A stretch of 64,000 bases of DNA from Motacilla alba alba. Taxonomy: Eukaryota; Chordata; Aves; Passeriformes; Motacillidae. Positions 53,467 to 64,000 of this stretch are shown here, piece after piece. Location of the stretch: contig NC_052018.1 of the NCBI RefSeq assembly GCF_015832195.1, forward strand, positions 32,640,115-32,704,114, written 5' to 3'. The notes under the pieces were generated by a model, which was not told where the DNA came from, did not search any database, and saw nothing but the letters and a program-made list of their open reading frames with translations. How positions within the stretch are numbered: position 1 is the first letter of the stretch; every line of letters starts with the position of its first letter. A program made the translations under genes and the position numbers.

Positions 53467-53510
53467 AAAAAAGAAGAAAAAAAAAAAACCTAACTAACTA
53501 AATAAATAAA
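53467..53510. repeat. A-rich simple repeat with CTAA and AAAT units
   Basis: A run of A with two G interruptions, then 'cctaactaactaaataaata'. About 44 bases of low-complexity sequence that may be the slipped remains of a poly-A tail, although no retroposon body is recognisable next to it. Confidence 0.75.
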
Positions 53511-55440
53511 GTGAGTTTCATGCTGTCCAGACAGCAGGAAGCTGTCTCCTAGAGGAGACACCTCTGTTCCCTACTGCCCTCAGATTCCCAAATAGCATCT
53601 CCCTTATCAGATACAAGGAGTACTCTCGAAATTCACCATTATCACAGTCCAGATGCAAGAGCACCAAGGTCAGAGACAGACAATTTATAAAGCTAAGTTA
53701 TGCTAAAGAGAACACCATACTGTATGCTAGATTGTGCTAAAAACTTTGCCACCTCTCAACATCTTACCGTGTCTCAGAACTGATCTGAAGGTGAGGATTA
53801 CTTGTCACATTCTGGAAATCAAGCAAATTAATTGGGTGTACACAGTAAATGGGGTTTTTTTTAGAACCCCTCAGTTGTCACCAAGACTGAGCAGCTGCTC
53901 ACAGGACAGTAGTAGCTGCTGTGGCTGAGACACTGTCATTCTCAGCTCCTGTTTCAAGCAATTTGTGGTATTCTGGAAAACCATTATTGAAACTATGCAG
54001 CAGAAATCATTGCAATATACTCAAAGAAAAATAAAAAAAAGGAACAGCTGTGCCAAGTTGATGACCTAAAATATATAAAAACTATAGAAATCAAGTCATT
54101 CTAGTTGTCTACTTGCTTCTTGGACCATATGATGTATTTGCAGCCAAGCCTCCTGGCTAAGTTGTTGATTTTCTTTAAAATGGGTCTCATCTTCCTGACT
54201 AAAATCTGAGCTGGTACCTTGGACACCTGAGCCATAAGCCACCCAAAAGCACCTTTCTGTCTCTAGTGACACACGAAATTTAAACCAGTAAACTATTTAC
54301 TACTGTTGCTGAACTGCAGACCAGCTCTAAGTTTTCACACACAGACTAAATATTTTGCATAATAGAAGAGTTCAAATACTCTTTTATAACACAGGAGAAA
54401 AACTCCTGACCAGAATTTAAACAAGCTCATTAAACTATACTTGACGTGACTCCAGAACAAATCAAACCAAGGGACATTCCAAAATGTGTTCTGAAAAATC
54501 ACTACAAATAACAGAAATTGCTTCAAAATATCATTATCTGTGCAGAAATCTATCCATCCAGAATGAATTTGATTCCCATTTAATATAATGACATAGACTC
54601 ACCACCTTCATCCTTTCTTTGCTGTCTCCTAGAGTCCAGGAGGTTTTTTTTAATAATCTACAGAAAGAGACAGATATCAGTGTCCTTCTAACTAGCAGGC
54701 TTTCCATAGATCCTTATTCACCTTCAGCACATCTTAAGTATTGCTTTCACTGCCAAAAAAAAAATCCCAAACCAATAAACTGCCTCTGTTCTATGAACAA
54801 ATTTACCTGAGTGTGTCAGCTTCCACCTCTATGTACTATCAGAAGTAGGAAGGCCATCAGACCACTTCAGAGGTGGTGAATGGCAAGCCAAGGCTGAGTT
54901 CCCCAAAGCCCCTGAAACTGGGACAGGGATGAACCCAAAATGTCTCAAGCCAATCTCTGGGGTTTACCAGTCACCACTCTGGCTATCCTTTGTGCAGCTC
55001 ATTTTACAAGGTATTCATTTGAGGGGGGAATCACCTGTCAGCTTGCAAAAACTGATTAAAGAAATCTAAAGGAAACTGAAGCATCCACCTAGACTCCCTG
55101 CAAGGAAAAAAAGGGTAATAAACGCCTACCATTTGGTGCAATGCAGTGTATTCCAAGGGCAAGAACTTTTGTTCTTCAGAATTATTTTTATAATGTCACC
55201 TCTGCCAGGGATGATTTAAGAGCTTCTAGATAAGGGAATGAATTTCATCAGAGGCAGAGACATCACCTCAAGTCTCTCTTTAGCTTCTTGATGAAAAAAG
55301 CACCTCCCATGCTCCTTCTAGCACCTCACTGTTACATTCAGAAGTGGGACTTTAAAGCAAAAGGAAATTATTAGTGTCTCGGTGTAAAAGCCATCTTTAA
55401 GAAATTAAGAGAGCAAACAGAAGTGCAATGAGTACAAGGA

Positions 55441-55906
55441 AAGGAAATTTCATTTCCTTTTGGGAAGGGAAATGGAATCTTGGGAATCAGAAAAGAAAGG
55501 CTTCCAAACCCTCTGGAAAGGAGATAGGATCAAATGAAATGCAACTGAAAAAAAGCCCAAAAAAACCCAAAAATTGGCACATTTAGTGACTAGTAGAAAA
55601 TGGTCTGGGAGGAAATGAGGTGCTGTGCAAAGAACCCAAAGATGCGTAAACTAACCTCAGAGATGCTGCAAAAGCAGGGGGAAAAAAATCAAGGAAGAAG
55701 ACAGAACTTTGAGGGGAAGATATGAAAGACATGGCATGGAGACTGAAAAAAAAAAAAAAAAGAAAAAAAATCTTGGCCAAAGTGAAAGCCATCAAAAGGC
55801 ATGGCATGCCATCAAGGGCAGGGACATGGATCAAAGATTGCCCAATTGGTCCCCACTGAAATCGCAAGATTCCGTTTCCCCTCCCAAAAGGAAATGAAAT
55901 TTCCTT
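55441..55906. repeat. 466-bp fold-back unit with 41-bp inverted arms
   Basis: The 41 bases at 55441-55481, starting 'aaggaaatttcatttccttt' and ending 'ggaatctt', recur in reverse complement at 55866-55906. By my count there are only two mismatches. The arms enclose 384 bases. Each arm also contains its own small palindrome, aaggaaat facing atttcctt. The interior holds an A-rich run at 55746-55770 and a perfect 12-bp palindrome (atggcatgccat) at 55801-55812. It encodes nothing recognisable: the minus-strand frame at 55583-55867 has a phenylalanine run from the A tract. The shape fits a short non-autonomous inverted-repeat DNA transposon or a locally generated inverted duplication. No target-site duplication is evident next to the outer ends and I recognise no family. 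Confidence 0.8.
55746..55770. repeat. A-rich run inside the fold-back unit
   Basis: Sixteen A, one G, then eight A. It lies inside the loop of the inverted repeat at 55441-55906. Confidence 0.9.
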
Positions 55907-57064
55907 TGAAATTTGAAAGAGCTTTAAAATTACCTTAAACCAGGTGTATCCAATCTACTCCTCTGAACAGCTTCTACTACCATATAGCAGTGCTGTGCCT
56001 GCTGCAAGTGAGAACAAATGGTACCTCCCATTTTCAGAAAGTGAAGGCTGATATAGCATTTCATGTGCCTTACATCTAGGAATTGCTTCTTGCCATTGCC
56101 AATGCCTAATTGCTATTATTACTTGCACGTAGGAATGTGCTCTCTAAAACGAATTTATAAACAATAAATACAGCAGGGTATCATGTAACAACATAAATAA
56201 AGCTTCAATACAAATTTCCTTCTCTGTTCAGGGAAAATTTCTGATTAGTCTCACACACCAGGCCCTTCCTTTTCCAGTATCTACCAGTTCTCCTTACTGA
56301 ATGCCAATGACCAGGCAAAGGAATACAGGAGCTGGGAAATCATTTGCAATTCACGCCTTCTGCCAACAAAAGTAGCTGCCGGAAGAGGATGTCAATCTTT
56401 GCCCCTTGTAATCCTTCTTCACAGCTACAGTAAGGAAAAGGAATATTGCACATTCCCAGTCATGATTCACCCAAAACAACGCTGTGCTGGGTGGCCACAG
56501 TCTGGGTTTGCATAAGTCCCTTGGACAGGGACAGGAACAAGGATGAACCTGAATTGTCCTACATAAGTTCTTTCAGTTCATCTTTGGAAACTCTACATGT
56601 AGTTGATTTTGAATATTAAGGTATTCTTTCCTATTCTACCAGGATCTTTTCACTCTGCGATGCTTGATCTGGAAAGATATTTTGTACAAGTCTCCATAAT
56701 CTCCATAGGATTCATAGTCATCCCAGTTCTTATGTACAGACAGAGCAGGAGCAGCATTGTTGGGTTAAGTTCTGATAAGGAAGGCCACAGTTCACACAAC
56801 ATATGCATTTTCTAACAGCCAATGTTAAAAAAAAGAAGCTCAGACTGTCCCATGTTCAGAGAATAGTGGATAGAACACTGGAAAAATGGGGATTTGTCTT
56901 TTTGTGCTATTACAAAATTATTTATTCAGCTCAAAAAAAGCAAAGGTGCCACATCCAGATAGAGCGTGCAACTGTACTACAAATGCTTCAAGGAGAAAAC
57001 ACAAGAGAAAAACTTTCCAATTTCATATGTTAGTGTTGACATATGAAAATAATGATTACTAAGA
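55907..57064. other. Unique non-coding DNA, no supported gene
   Basis: No gene or recognised element. Frames at 56603-56815 and 56803-57033 (+) are short and lack any family resemblance. Confidence 0.6.
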
Positions 57065-57215
57065 AATGAGATTTCCAGCCATCTGGAGACTGAAGTTCTG
57101 GAACAGATTTCCAGAAAAAATGTACTAGGAACGAAACAAAAATTCCCAACCAATTTTTAAGATGGGGCTGGATATGTTCTCAAAAGAGGGGGTTTTGGAA
57201 TGGTTTCTCACACAG
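57065..57215 (+). mobile_element. Ancient L3/CR1-like LINE 3' fragment, sense
   Basis: The blocks 'tttccagccatctggagact', 'gttctggaacagatttccag', 'caatttttaagatggggctg' and 'gatatgttctcaaaagaggg' follow the sense strand of old L3/CR1 3' regions (…ggaacagattcc…ggaggtttttaagaggggctggat…). The direction is opposite to the long antisense copy that begins about 1 kb downstream, so the two are separate insertions. It is short and diverged, with no coding content. Confidence 0.5.
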
Positions 57216-58164
57216 AAATCCACCTCAGCACTCTGCCTGGTGTTTCCAAGCCAGGAATAGCTTACAGACATTTCTAGGGAATCAGAGCACACAAAGGCTG
57301 CTCTAGCAAATCTTTGGTCACATCACTTTTCTATGAGGTACAATAAAGCAGTACATGCAAACAGTGCAACAAATTTAGGAAAAAAATACGTCTGAAATCT
57401 TTAGGCATGAAGAAGCAGAAAAAAATAAAGCTTTAAATGCTCATTTAGGGAAAAGAGCTATCTACAGTGCACAGTATATTGAAGGGCAAGGAATGCAATT
57501 AGTGCTTGCTGCTGTATTTCAGAAGTGCTTGATCATTTCTCTTAGCATGAAATTTACATATTAATACTGGAAATGTCATTTGTTTGTTCCTTGCATTATC
57601 ACTCTTTGATAAGCACATGTCATTATTGCATACAAATAAGGAGCTTCAACCTGTGTGACAGAAAACACAGCCAGAAGTTATTTACAAAGGAGCCCTAGTT
57701 AGTCTGTTTCATGCCATAATGAATCACAAGTCTCATTAGTGGGCACCTTTCCCTCCTTCACAGCAAGCAGGCAGAGAAAGATCCTGACAGGAGAGCTTGC
57801 ACTGCTCACTGCATGCCAGGAAGTAACACAAGGTATTTTGCTACAAGATCAACACACAGATATGCTGGAATTATGCTCATGTGCCTCCTCAAGGCACCCC
57901 CTTGTGCTTATATTCCTTACAAAGAACAAAACTTAAAACCCATCTTTGAAGAAAATCAAGGCTTGGGGGGGGAAAAAGAAAGTCCAGAGAGTGACAGAGC
58001 AGAAGTGCTGGGGAAGCCTGAAAGCAGGGCTCAGCTCAGCAGAGCCACTATCTCCTGCTAGTAGAAGGCTTTGAGTCACAGCAGCCACTTGAGTCCTCTG
58101 ACACAGGCCAGCCTTTGATCACCCTGTCATTAGTGAAGAACAGCATTAACTCCTTATATCTGAT
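57216..58164. other. Unique non-coding DNA, possible conserved element
   Basis: No gene is recognised. The AT-rich part at about 57480-57660 contains homeodomain- and octamer-like words (attaat, atttgcat-like 'attgcatacaaat'). This is a common look for conserved non-coding sequence, but conservation cannot be tested here. Confidence 0.5.
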
Positions 58165-59875
58165 GGAATGGCTATAAGCACAAATATTTTAAGATACTTT
58201 GGTCAAACTAAAGGTCCATTCATTCCTGTAACCAGTGTCTGGCTATGGCTATCAGCAGATGCTCCTGCCAGGGAACATGGTACACAGAGAGCCTTGCTGA
58301 CCACAGCTGATATTCCCAGCAAGCAGGTGTTTGAGGCTGCTCTCTGCCAGAGTTTGTTCTCAATGGCCTTAATTCTCCAGATCCATTCAATTTTCATTTC
58401 TACTATTACATCTGACACATCCTGTAGCAATGAGCTCCTGAGCTCCATTACAGGCTGTGTGGAAAAGTACTTCCTCCTGTTTGTTTTGGGCCAGATGTCT
58501 AATAGCACCATTACACTGTCCATACTGCACAGGCTGGGAGAGACAGAGAATGATCACCTCCAGCTGGACTGCACCATATACATCTCAGTAGTCTCTTTCC
58601 CAGGCTAAAAGCCATAACTCATTTAATCTCCCCATGTGCAGAAGCCATTTCAAATTTCTGGTTAACCTTGTTGTCCTCCTCTATCTTTTCTACATCATCT
58701 TGAGACTAAGGGATCAGAAATGACCTCTCTATTCAACACCCCATATATGTAACAGTGACAAAGAGATATTTTATCTTCTTTTCCTTCTAACATCCCATTT
58801 ACTTTTCAGTTATCAATAATCATTATAATTATTTTTTCCTGAAAATTATGTATAATAACTTCAAATTCACATAGCTAATAGGGAAATTACTATTTCATAC
58901 ATATATTTGAGACTGGTTTTCTCAGGTGCATTATTTAAAATATCTGGGCCCTAGACTTTATCTGCCATTTCTATTTTACAGCCAGTTAATAACAAGAAAT
59001 CCTTCTAGTGCTCTTTGCAGTTGGTCTGACTTTTGGTTATTCTGAAATATTTTGTCTGATCAAGCAGCAGTTATCACCACATCACTTATCCCTTTCTCAG
59101 ATCATTAATGAATACACTAAACAGAGCAGAGGCTGGAGCTGTGCATACTCCTCTCTATTGTGAAATAGAGATCATTTACTCCTACCCTGTGGTTTCTTTC
59201 ATTTAACCAATTATTAATCTGTGACATCTTAATATCATCAAGACTCTATAGTTAAAAATATCATTGAAAGTATTTTTTTTAAATTTCTATTAACTGAATC
59301 ACCCTTACACACATATTCTTCACAGGACTAGAATAGATTTGTGAAGGATGACTTCAGTCTCTGAAATCTGCTTTGACCCTTCTCCTCTATGCTGTATTTC
59401 ACCTCTCTACTCTTTTCTGTCATTTGTAATAGCTTCTACCAATTTGTCCAACACAAAAGTCAGAGGTGCTGTTCTGTAGTTCCTTGAATTCTCTGTGCAA
59501 CCCTTTGATAAAAACTGGTGTTACAGTTGCCACTCCTGAACCATCCAAAAGGAAAAAAATCATTTTAAACAATAAGGTGGAAGTTACAACTAATTGTTCA
59601 ACAAACTCAACCCTGAGTTCAACAGGTATGTGCTTGGCTCATACTGCCTGATACCATCAGTTTGATTCTTCCTTTTCCACTGATTTTTCTGAACCTCTTC
59701 TAGTGTTTTTTTTATATTGAGACAGTTCCTCAGACTTCCTATAAAGGGAGGTTTTATGGTTGGGCATATTCCCCAATGAATGCCAATGAAAATAATTTAT
59801 TTTAAGCTGAGTTCCCTGCTTTCTCTGGGCTCCCTTTAATTCTCTCCTGCTGAATTTGAGATGTCAGTATATTCA
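58165..59875 (-). mobile_element. Long decayed CR1/L3 LINE copy, antisense (~1.7 kb)
   Basis: The plus strand reads through the antisense of a CR1-clade element over about 1.7 kb, in the expected order. Blocks include 'ttggtcaaactaaaggtcca', 'gtactt cctcctgtttgtttt', 'ctcccc atgtgcagaagcca', 'tatctgccatttctatttta', 'gtgctctttgcagttggtct', 'cagatcattaatgaatacac', 'tttactcctaccctgtggtt', 'catttaaccaattattaatc', 'agtcagaggtgctgttctgt' and 'gagacagttcctcagacttc'. In its own orientation (minus strand) it spans much of the reverse-transcriptase region to near the 3' end. Frameshifts, stops and indels are everywhere, so it is a dead fossil. The plus-strand frame at 58168-58608 is an accidental opening on the non-coding strand of this element. 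Exact ends are uncertain by about 50 bases. Confidence 0.82.
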
Positions 59876-61246
59876 TTCAAAATCAGTTACTCTAGTTCAT
59901 ACCTCTTCATTTTAGACTTTTATGACTGGTGGAAAAGTATTCATATTCATAGGAGTTTTTAAAGTACATGTGAACCTGATTGAGTTTTCTGTCTCATGCT
60001 TTATGAGATTTTTATTTTTAATATTGAGCAGTGAAAAAGGGACTGTATTTGCGTACACATGATCAGCTTCACAGCCTCATGTTTTATAGCATCCTATGCC
60101 TAAGTGTAGGAATATTGCATCCCAGAAGATTTAACCGTCCCAAAGATAACAGCCACAAATTAAAAATTTAAGACAGTTAGCTATTTTACTCTTCTGTTAA
60201 TTAGTTGTTCCTTCCCCCTCCCCTCAAAAATAAAACCAAAAATATCACCCCGTGTATTTAACTTATAAGACAAGATTACATTATTTAGGTATAATCTTAA
60301 ATGAAGAAGGAAGATTTATGTTTCTGCTCTGGGTTTATCATGGGTCTCTGAACAACCAGTAAATGTTCAATGTCATATTTAAACTGCCACATGCTGTGAT
60401 TTTTCCTGCCTGAGAGACTCCATGGCATATGCCCTCTGCTCATCTGCAGTTGTGAAAATATTTTAGCTGCCATTTGTAGAGTGAACCAATAGACAGGAAT
60501 GAAAGCACTAAAGAATCCTTTTAAAACTACACAAAATACCCTGGCTGAATTTACCACCACCACTGCAGTGCTTACTTACCAAAAAAGAAACACAGCATTA
60601 TCTCTCTCCAATGATACTTTTTGTTTCACCAGATATCAACATTGGATATTGCTTTAATGATGAAGCTGACAAATTATTTCTATTCACAATTCAACGTCCC
60701 CAAATATTTTTATATAAATAGCAGCATTTGCAACCATTTACTTTTAAGTACATACTTTCTAGCAGCATTATGTCTAGACCTATCAACTGTAATGGTCATT
60801 TTACCCAGGCCTCTTAAAAAATCAGATGGTGATCATTTCAGACATATTTCTTTATTGAGAAACTTCTGGCTTTAAACAGGCCTACTTTGATATTTCTATT
60901 TGATATGATTTTGTATAACACAAAGCCTGTTTTGTTGGGCTCCCCCTCAAGAAGTCCACATGGGGTTGTGCTCCTCCTCAGCAGCCTGAGGCACAAAACC
61001 ACCAAGATGATTAATCCCCTGGGTCACTTACTTCTTACCCTGAGCACACCCAAGTATCTGACAAATAGCAGTGGAGGGGAAAAGCAAATACAGACACACA
61101 AATATATACATAATATATGGGGAAACCAAAAAACAAAGTTCAGCAAGGAGTGCATGTATTGGATATAGCTCATCAGGTACAAACTGCTTGCCCATCTTTG
61201 AAGCAGGAACACTGAGGAAGGTGGGTGTATCACTCCAAGGGAGCCC
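59876..61246. other. Non-coding DNA, no supported gene
   Basis: No gene is recognised. The first 200 bases may include further, unrecognisable parts of the adjacent antisense LINE. Frames at 60621-60875 and 60887-61168 (+) and 61024-61302 (-) overlap in part and have no family resemblance. Confidence 0.55.
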
Positions 61247-61365
61247 TGAAACAAAGGATGGAGTGACACAAAGGTGTTACAGTCATGCTCTGTTGAAATC
61301 AATGCACATATGAAACAAAGGATGGAGCAGCACAGCAGTTATTCTCTGTTGAAAACAATGAAGCT
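61247..61365. repeat. Two-copy tandem duplication, 64-bp period
   Basis: Unit 1 at 61247-61310 and unit 2 at 61311 to about 61365 both begin 'tgaaacaaaggatggag'. Both share 'ctctgttgaaa' plus 'caatg' near their ends. The middle parts differ and unit 2 is several bases shorter, so the duplication is not recent. No gene is affected. Confidence 0.8.
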
Positions 61366-61499
61366 AAGGGGAACTAAGCCAAAGGAATTATCCTGATGGT
61401 AATCAAAAGCTCAACTGTGCTTCATTAACTCAAAAATACATACTACTTTTCATGCCCTGCATAAGCTAATGAGCAAAATCACTCAAACTCCACCTAAAC

Positions 61500-62000
61500 A
61501 TGAAACCATAACTTTACATTTTCTCCTCCCGCAACGAAAATAATATAGATTAAATAGGGGGAAGGTTAGAGAAGACTTCATTACAACTTCCAGGACCCAT
61601 CGATGGGCTGAACCTGTCTCGTCCCCATAGGGATGCCAGTTGGGTAAGAACTTTATTTTATGTTCACCAAATGATTATCCACAGCAAGCTTTCATTGGTG
61701 ATTACAACTAGTTTGTATATTGATTCATTTCTGCAGTCAGTATACTACTGATGGCAATCTCCGAACCTCACCCTGCCACAGTCTTCTGTTACCAGGGTGT
61801 TTGATAATAAAGTGCGCTATTCCATGAAGTGTGAGCTTGACTCCTTCAAGGGTGCTGGCAGCTGCATGCAGGGGATGACATGCTTGACAAAACTGATAAT
61901 AAACCCACAAAGAGTAAGGACACTGTCAGTGTGTGACCCTGAATTATTGGTCAAAACACCCTGTGACACAGTTGCTATTTAGTGGGGTCCACATAACAGA
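61500..62000 (+). mobile_element. Possible degraded LTR-like segment
   Basis: This stretch has features of an old avian long terminal repeat, but none is decisive. It has more CpG than its surroundings (six between about 61530 and 61820, at cccgcaacg, catcgatg, ctcgtcc, tccgaac and gtgcgct). It has an AATAAA polyadenylation signal at 61806-61811 just after 'ttaccagggtgtttgat', and a U3/R-like order of AT-rich then mixed sequence. I see no internal retroviral genes, primer-binding site or target duplication, and the limits are rough. It could instead be ordinary unique sequence. Confidence 0.3.
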
Positions 62001-62792
62001 GCCCTGACAGACTAGTCATGCACAAGGGTCTCATCTTCCCTGGGGGCACTGATAGATTGCTCAAATATAAAGAGTTCAAGGAAACATCTCCCTTTCACCT
62101 GACAGTATATCACTCTTACAACTCAACAACTAGCATGCTGCTTGCAGGTTTGGTTTGACCTAAAACCCAGAGGAGTATTTTCACAATTAATACAGAGAAA
62201 AGCCATCTTGAAAGCAAGTAGAGTCTGGTCACCATAATAACTAGCATGTACCTGCAAGCTTCTCTGGCACCTCACAGGAAAACCACAAAACCAATGTGAG
62301 TGTCAGGGAAATTTATAGAGAAAGCATGAACACACTTGGCATCACAGGAACACAAGTTTAAATGCTCACTTCCCTTGAGGTGGATCAGAGACATACCCCC
62401 AGGCAGCCTGCACTGAGAGGGTAGCTCTGCTATCCAGCAGCTGGTAACTGGGATGGGGAATCCCATTTCCTTAATGAACTACATTGGCTGAGCTAAGCCT
62501 TCAGAAAGAGGCCAAAGGTGGGGAGAAGGGCCTTCATTCTCAGTATCTCATCCCTTAGCAGCATGAGAAAACAACCAAGTTTGGAAAATTCTGGGAGTTC
62601 ACAGAGCTACCAGCACTAGGGGAGAAGCACTGAGATTTGTCACCTAAGTAAATGCTCCTGCAGATGTGGGCACTTTTTGTGACTCACCTCAGCACAAAAA
62701 TAGCTGTAGCTGCCAAAATATATCATTCTATCACACTACTAACCTAAATGGGGTTACTCACACAATCAAGGACTAATTGCATGAGAAGGGTG
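62001..62792. other. Non-coding DNA, no supported gene
   Basis: No gene or recognised repeat. Only one minus-strand frame (62272-62466) reaches 60 codons and it has no family resemblance. Confidence 0.6.
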
Positions 62793-63136
62793 TGGGCAAG
62801 AGAAGGCTCCAGAGAAACCTTTCAGTACTTAAGGGGCTTATAAGAAAGACATTTCAGTAGGGCCTGTAGTGATAGGGCAATGGGGAATGAGTTTAAACTG
62901 AAAGAGGGCAGGTTAAAATTGGATGTTAGGAAAAAATTCTTTATGGAGAGGGTGGTGAGGCACTGGAACAGATGGCCCAGAGAAGATGTGGATGCCCCAT
63001 CCTTGGAAGTGTTCAAGGCTAGGTTGGATGGGACTCTGAGAAACCTGGTCTAGTGAAAGGTGTCCCTGCCCAAGGCAGGGGAGTTCGAACAAGGTGGTTT
63101 TCAAGGCCCCTTCCAAACTAAGCCATTCTATGATTC
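62793..63136 (+). mobile_element. CR1 LINE 3' end, longest avian-type copy
   Basis: About 344 bases of avian CR1 3' region. Blocks: 'agagaaggctccagagaaac', 'cagtacttaaggggcttata', 'agtgatagggcaatggggaa', 'gtttaaactgaaagagggca', 'attctttatggagagggtgg', 'cactggaacagatggcccag', 'gatgccccatccttggaagt', 'aacctggtctagtgaaaggt', 'ccctgcccaaggcagggg' and the tail 'ccattctatgattctc'. It extends further 5' than the copies at 17.2 and 50.1 kb and has most of the expected sequence in register. A short stretch is missing near its 5' end, between 'aaacc' and 'ttcagtact'. There is no open reading frame of the element. Overlapping frames at 62822-63116 (-) and 63060-63479 (+) are repeat artefacts. Confidence 0.96.
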
Positions 63137-64000
63137 TCTTTCCTTCCTCTCTCTACTTCCCTCTACTACAAAACCTCTGTGGGCTGAACCACAAGGATTT
63201 TGCACCTGTTCACAGAAACCCTTTGCAGCTGCAAGTGTCATTCTGGGAGAAGCAGCAGTACAGGCAAACAGTAGTTATTTCAGCAAATTTTCTCATGGCC
63301 ATTTCACACTTCAGGCACAACAGCTTCAGAAGATGAAGGGTTCTTGCATACCAGCATTTCTACAAAAACTTTTGTTCCCCACTGACCTTGAGTCTTGTAT
63401 ATCTGTGGGAGATGTATGGTATATAATAACAGCAGTGCTGGGGGAAGTTCAGTCAGTCACAGCTTACACACACAGGTAAATGCATTTTATTAACTGAAAG
63501 CTTTCTTTTTCTCTTGTGGGCTCATGGGAGCCCCTTATGGCATTTTTGTAAGGAGAAAATGAAGCTAAATAATCTTTCAAGAAAAAAAACCAAAACAAAG
63601 CTTACAATTAATTCAGCTCTATAAATGCCAAACACTGGTTCAAAAGCCAATTTAAAATCTTCAATGTAAGATCAAAAAATACTACAAAAGGATGTAAGTA
63701 CTTTTTAAACAGGAATGTTCTCTTCAGGAGTCAAACCACTTCACAAGATGACAACTTTCTGTATTCATAACCAGCAGCTTCCTTTTGAAGCAACTTTCAC
63801 ATTGAGATCTGATGGAATAACTCAACATTGCAAAACAGGCAAGTACTATAAATTATGCTTATTATTTTGAGTGCTACAAAAATAAAGTCACAGATAAAAA
63901 TCTCAAGATGTGTGCAGCCTAAAAAAACTTACTAGTCCCTGCCCTACAGAGATTCTAGCTGATCCATAAGTGGACAAAAATATACAGGAAAGCAATGCAA
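63137..64000. other. Non-coding DNA to window end, no supported gene
   Basis: No gene or recognised repeat. The frames at 63060-63479 and 63094-63336 (+) start inside the CR1 copy and continue into unique sequence, so they are chance fusions. Confidence 0.6.

Larger units (their letters stand above)
50236..55440. other. Non-coding DNA with simple repeats, no supported gene
   Basis: No gene is recognised. Open frames at 51840-52145 (+, crossing a TG repeat), 52745-53081 (+) and 53018-53209 (+) show no domain. A weak resemblance to a MIR core around 52630-52710 is recorded among the rejected items. Microsatellites at 51979-52032 and 53467-53510 are listed separately. Confidence 0.6.

Noticed and set aside
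58168..58608. Plus-strand open frame of 146 codons
   Set aside because: It lies on the non-coding strand of the decayed CR1/L3 element, so it is an accident of that repeat.
63060..63479. Plus-strand open frame of 139 codons
   Set aside because: It begins inside the CR1 3' end and runs into unrelated unique sequence.

Overview
The window is AT-rich, CpG-poor nuclear DNA of a vertebrate, most likely a bird. The best evidence is three CR1 LINE 3' ends, at about 17.18-17.35 kb, 50.08-50.24 kb and 62.79-63.14 kb. They carry the avian signature: an 'acctggtctagtggaaggtgtccctgcc'-type core, then 'ccttccaaccc', then a short tail of ATTCTATGA/ATTCTGTGA units. The form of the core and tail looks neoavian and perhaps passerine rather than galliform; that is recalled family knowledge, not a tested result.

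I find no gene I can support. The open frames are all short (the longest is under 150 codons), occur on both strands and in overlapping frames, resemble no protein family I know, and several are created by repeats. No rRNA, tRNA, CRISPR array, operon or bacterial feature is visible. The window is best read as intergenic DNA or the inside of one very large intron. Small internal exons cannot be excluded by eye.

Layout: 1-17 kb is unique non-coding sequence with poly-A/T runs and a (TG)n microsatellite. At 17.2 kb lies the first avian CR1 tail. At 21.9-22.0 kb and 23.5 kb there are two hairpin-forming inverted repeats. At 27.4-27.7 kb and 36.3-36.5 kb lie old antisense CR1/L3 fragments. At 42.2 kb and 44.1 kb lie ancient MIR-like SINE remnants, with a poly-G run and an ATT-type repeat between them at 43.4-43.7 kb. 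At 50.1 kb is a second CR1 tail with two internal micro-duplications. At 55.4-55.9 kb is the most unusual structure, a 466-bp fold-back unit with 41-bp inverted arms. At 57.1 kb is a sense L3 fragment, followed at 58.2-59.9 kb by a long decayed antisense CR1/L3 copy. At 61.2-61.4 kb is a 64-bp tandem duplication, then a possible LTR-like segment at 61.5-62.0 kb, and the longest CR1 tail ends at 63.1 kb.

No genes work together here. The content is a layered record of retrotransposition: ancient L3 and MIR, then avian CR1, then recent simple repeats. I did not find an undescribed biological system. The fold-back unit at 55.4 kb and the hairpin at 21.9 kb are the items that known features explain least.
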